A stretch of DNA of 7,683 nucleotides, taken from an uncultured Chloroflexota bacterium (GTDB taxonomy: Bacteria > Chloroflexota > Limnocylindria > Limnocylindrales > CSP1-4). Below the pieces are notes generated by a model. That model searched no databases. It worked only from the letters and a program-made list of their open reading frames with translations, and was not told the DNA's origin. Below are positions 5,920 to 7,683 of this stretch, piece after piece. Each line of letters starts with the position of its first letter. Within the stretch, counting starts at the first letter, position 1. The stretch spans positions 1 to 7,683 of the forward strand of contig CAIYQJ010000049.1 in assembly GCA_903928275.1 (NCBI GenBank), written 5' to 3'. The translations under genes were made by a program, and so were the position numbers.

Positions 5920-6897
5920 ATGCAGACGAACCTCCGCGGGCGAGACCTCATCAGCCTCCAGGAGTGGACGAAGGAGGAGATCGACACCATCCTCGACGTC
6001 GCTTTCCAGCTGAAGCGGGAGCGGGCGCTGGGCATCCCCCACCCGCTCCTCCGCGACCGCGTCCTCGCGATGCTCTTCTTCTTCTCGAGCACGCGGACGC
6101 GCGCGTCGTTCGAGGCGGGGATGGCCCAGCTCGGCGGCCATGCGCAGTTCATCGAGAGCCGCACGACGCAGATCTCCCACGGCGACACGGCGAAGGAGAT
6201 CGGCGAGATCCTCGGCCGCTACAACGACGGCATCGCGATCCGCAACGTGGACTGGGGCGTCGGGAACGGCTACATCCGCGACGTGGCGGCCGCAAGCCGC
6301 GTCCCGGTCCTCAACATGCAGTGCGACCTGTACCACCCGCACCAGTCGCTCGCCGACCTCATGACGATCCTCGAGAAGAAGGGCAGTCCGAAGGGCCTGA
6401 CGATCGACATCAGCTGGGCGTACGCCGCCAGCTACCAGAAGCCGATCAGCGTCCCGGTCGACCTCTCGCTCCTCACGAGCCGGTATGGCATGCACGTCCG
6501 GCTCGTCCACCCGCCCGAGTTCCGGCTCCCGACGGACGTCGTCGACCAGGCCGCCGAGAACGCCCGGCGCTCCGGCGGCAGCTTCGAGGTCATGGACGAC
6601 TTCGACGCCGGGATGCGCGGCGCCGACATCGTGTACGCGAAGAGCTGGGGCGCCCTGCTCACGGCGACCGACGAGGCGGACGGCAAGGCGATCGCCGACC
6701 GCTACACCGACTGGATCACCGACGAGCGACGGCTCGCGCTCGCTGCCGGCGACGCGATCTACATGCACCCGCTGCCGGCCGACCGCGGCGTCGAGGTCGC
6801 CGACGCCGTCATCGACGGACCGCACTCCGTCGTCTACGACGAGGCGGAGAACCGGCTCCACGCACAGAAGGCGGTGATGGCACTCACGATGGGGTGA
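5920..6897 (+). CDS. ygeW: YgeW-like (probably knotted) carbamoyltransferase
   Basis: This 325-residue protein has the aspartate/ornithine carbamoyltransferase fold. It carries SSTRTR (56-61) for carbamoyl phosphate, HPHQ at 139-142, and a stretch that closely follows E. coli YgeW as I recall it: WAYAASYQKPISVP (166-179), SRYGM, NARRSGGSF, and YAKSW (239-243). The proline-bearing KPISVP loop lies where knotted carbamoyltransferases (YgeW, acetyl- and succinyl-ornithine types) thread their chain. The C-terminus reads MHPLPAD (282-288) and ENRLHAQKAVM, the second resembling ornithine carbamoyltransferases. It is clearly shorter than E. coli YgeW (about 396 residues), and it has HPLP where YgeW and ornithine enzymes have HCLP. 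YgeW is the carbamoyltransferase of the anaerobic purine/uric-acid gene cluster, thought to move a carbamoyl group from a ureido intermediate to phosphate. The start has GGGG (5910-5913) six bases upstream. An ornithine-type biosynthetic role is the alternative, less likely given the KSW and KPISVP motifs. Confidence 0.85.
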   Translation: MQTNLRGRDLISLQEWTKEEIDTILDVAFQLKRERALGIPHPLLRDRVLAMLFFFSSTRTRASFEAGMAQLGGHAQFIESRTTQISHGDTAKEIGEILGRYNDGIAIRNVDWGVGNGYIRDVAAASRVPVLNMQCDLYHPHQSLADLMTILEKKGSPKGLTIDISWAYAASYQKPISVPVDLSLLTSRYGMHVRLVHPPEFRLPTDVVDQAAENARRSGGSFEVMDDFDAGMRGADIVYAKSWGALLTATDEADGKAIADRYTDWITDERRLALAAGDAIYMHPLPADRGVEVADAVIDGPHSVVYDEAENRLHAQKAVMALTMG

Positions 6898-6928
6898 CTG
6901 CGGCGCGCCGGGCAGAGATCGCGCCTCA

Positions 6929-6949
6929 GCCACGTGCCGGTGACGTGGC
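6929..6949 (+). terminator. Candidate hairpin after the carbamoyltransferase operon
   Basis: GCCACGT (6929-6935) pairs perfectly with ACGTGGC (6943-6949) across a 7-base loop, starting 32 bases after the ygeW-like stop codon. No T-run follows, so if it ends transcription it is not a classic intrinsic terminator. It could also be an RNA 3'-end stabiliser. Confidence 0.35.
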
Positions 6950-7024
6950 GGCCCGGACGGTCCTGGCGCGCGTCGGGGTGCGATCATGCCCGGCCGACGC
7001 ATCTCGGGGACGGTTGGGGGCGAC

Positions 7025-7465
7025 ATGAGACGACCGCTCGTGCTGGTGGTAGCGACCCTCGGGGTGTTCGCGCTCGGCTACGTGCTCGAGTGGCACTTCG
7101 TCACGACGATGCAGGCCGCCCAGACCCAGCAGTCGGCCGCGCCCGGGGCCGCGTTCGACCCGATGACGGTCATCTGGCGACCCGTGATCGCGTGGCTCCT
7201 CGTGGCGGGCGCGGTCGCCGGGGTCGGCTGGCTGCTCTTCCGATGGGCGGATCGTGACCGCGCGAGTGCCCTCGCCGTCGTCGTGCTCGGGGCGGTCGGC
7301 TGGCTCCTGCCCGTCCTTTACTACTGGGAGCCCACCGGGAGCCTGCTGCCGAACTCGGTCGGTCAGCTGATCGGCACCGTCGGGTTCATCCCCATCTCCG
7401 GGGCTTTCCTATTCGTGCTCGGGCTGTCGGCGCTCGTGCCGCGACGAGTCGGGCGCGAGGCGTAG
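7025..7465 (+). CDS. Small four-helix membrane protein of unknown function
   Basis: The 146-residue product shows four hydrophobic segments, at about residues 4-21, 51-72, 80-100 and 113-137, with Arg/Asp/Trp-rich turns (RWADRDRAS at 73-81) and a basic C-terminus. I recognise no family or catalytic motif. I chose the ATG at 7025, preceded by GGGGG four bases away and opening straight into the first helix. The ATG at 6986, 13 codons upstream in the same frame, also has a purine-rich GGGG before it and cannot be excluded. It lies 127 bases after the ygeW-like gene with a hairpin between, so it is probably a separate unit. Nothing ties it to purine metabolism except position. Confidence 0.7.
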   Translation: MRRPLVLVVATLGVFALGYVLEWHFVTTMQAAQTQQSAAPGAAFDPMTVIWRPVIAWLLVAGAVAGVGWLLFRWADRDRASALAVVVLGAVGWLLPVLYYWEPTGSLLPNSVGQLIGTVGFIPISGAFLFVLGLSALVPRRVGREA

Positions 7466-7509
7466 TCAAGCCGCCGGCGCGAGAGGGTCCCGGTTCGCGC
7501 GAGACCGGT

Positions 7510-7537
7510 CTGGGGCTCGATGACCGCCGAGCCTCAG
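7510..7537. terminator. Hairpin downstream of the membrane protein gene, possible bidirectional terminator
   Basis: CTGGGGCTCG (7510-7519) pairs with CGAGCCTCAG (7528-7537) as nine Watson-Crick pairs plus one G-U, around an 8-base loop. It begins 45 bases after the stop of the membrane protein gene. If the minus-strand tail at 7588 is real, it sits between convergent genes. No T-run follows on either strand. Confidence 0.45.
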
Positions 7538-7587
7538 TAGCACCGGCGGCCGCACCGACGATGGGTTCATGGGCGGCCCAACGGAGT

Positions 7588-7683
7588 TCAGTCGGCCGGT
7601 GCGCCCGCACCCGACCTGTCAGCGTCGTGCCCCTCGTCGGGCTCGTCACCGCCGACCCGCGCCCAGCGCATCACGGCCCCCGC
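7588..7683 (-). CDS. Possible C-terminal tail of a minus-strand gene entering from the right edge
   Basis: Read from the right edge leftward, one minus-strand frame gives 31 codons ending in TGA at 7590-7588. It has strong G/C third positions and a hydrophilic, acidic end (RVGGDEPDEGHDADRSGAG). This resembles a disordered protein C-terminus and would be convergent with the membrane protein gene. Plus-strand frames are also open here, as expected in GC-rich DNA, but read as Arg/Pro-rich shadow sequence. The product cannot be identified from so little. Confidence 0.3.
   Translation of the reverse strand, partial: AGAVMRWARVGGDEPDEGHDADRSGAGAPAD

Noticed and set aside
6901..6910. The 10-base palindrome CGGCGCGCCG just after the ygeW-like stop
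   Set aside because: It has no loop, is too short to be a convincing terminator stem, and is of a kind expected by chance in this composition.
4774..7026. A 750-residue minus-strand open frame covering both carbamoyltransferase genes
   Set aside because: The plus strand has unmistakable STRTR and HPxQ carbamoyltransferase motifs. The antisense frame is open because of high GC and codon bias and shows no domain; its Arg/Asp/Val-rich, repetitive composition is typical of a shadow frame.
7386..7649. An 87-residue minus-strand ORF near the right end
   Set aside because: It overlaps the end of the membrane protein gene and the hairpin region, and its Arg/Ala/Pro/Ser composition looks like a GC-rich shadow frame.
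1..7683. tRNA or rRNA genes, CRISPR arrays, insertion sequences, phage genes or attachment sites
   Set aside because: I looked for cloverleaf-like stems, regularly spaced repeats, transposase motifs and flanking terminal repeats and saw none. The content is metabolic genes plus one membrane protein.

Overview
This is a very GC-rich window (roughly 70% or more by eye) with strong G/C at third codon positions, short intergenic gaps and ATGA start/stop overlaps. It looks like a high-GC environmental bacterium, with Chloroflexota (Limnocylindria-like) or Actinomycetota as plausible hosts. I cannot fix the taxon from this sequence alone.

Layout. On the minus strand, running off the left edge, is the N-terminal 559 residues of a molybdenum hydroxylase of the xanthine dehydrogenase family, with its [2Fe-2S] domains fused directly to the molybdopterin domain (1-1679). 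A 183-bp divergent spacer follows, rich in inverted repeats (1680-1862). On the plus strand comes a tight four-gene operon. Two different fold-type II PLP enzymes (1863-3356 and 3353-4960) are followed by an aspartate/ornithine-transcarbamylase-fold enzyme with altered substrate residues (4957-5910) and a YgeW-like, probably knotted carbamoyltransferase (5920-6897). Next is a four-helix small membrane protein of unknown role (7025-7465), a hairpin, and possibly the tail of a minus-strand gene entering from the right edge (7588-7683).

How it fits together. A fused Fe-S/Mo purine hydroxylase, a YgeW-type carbamoyltransferase and PLP lyase-type enzymes are the hallmark of the bacterial ygeW-ygeX-ygeY-hyuA-ygfK-ssnA-xdh anaerobic purine/uric-acid utilisation locus. 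In that pathway, as I recall it, the purine ring is opened to a ureido-substituted 2,3-diaminopropionate. Carbamoyltransfer to phosphate conserves energy as carbamoyl phosphate, and a PLP lyase releases ammonia and pyruvate. This window shows a variant layout: two dissimilar carbamoyltransferases in tandem and two dissimilar PLP enzymes, neither with the usual YgeX lysine motif. My central inference is that the carbamoyltransferases may act one after the other on a diureido or monoureido diamino acid, and that one or both PLP enzymes replace YgeX. Carbamate kinase, YgfK, SsnA, the hydantoinase and YgeY are not in the window.
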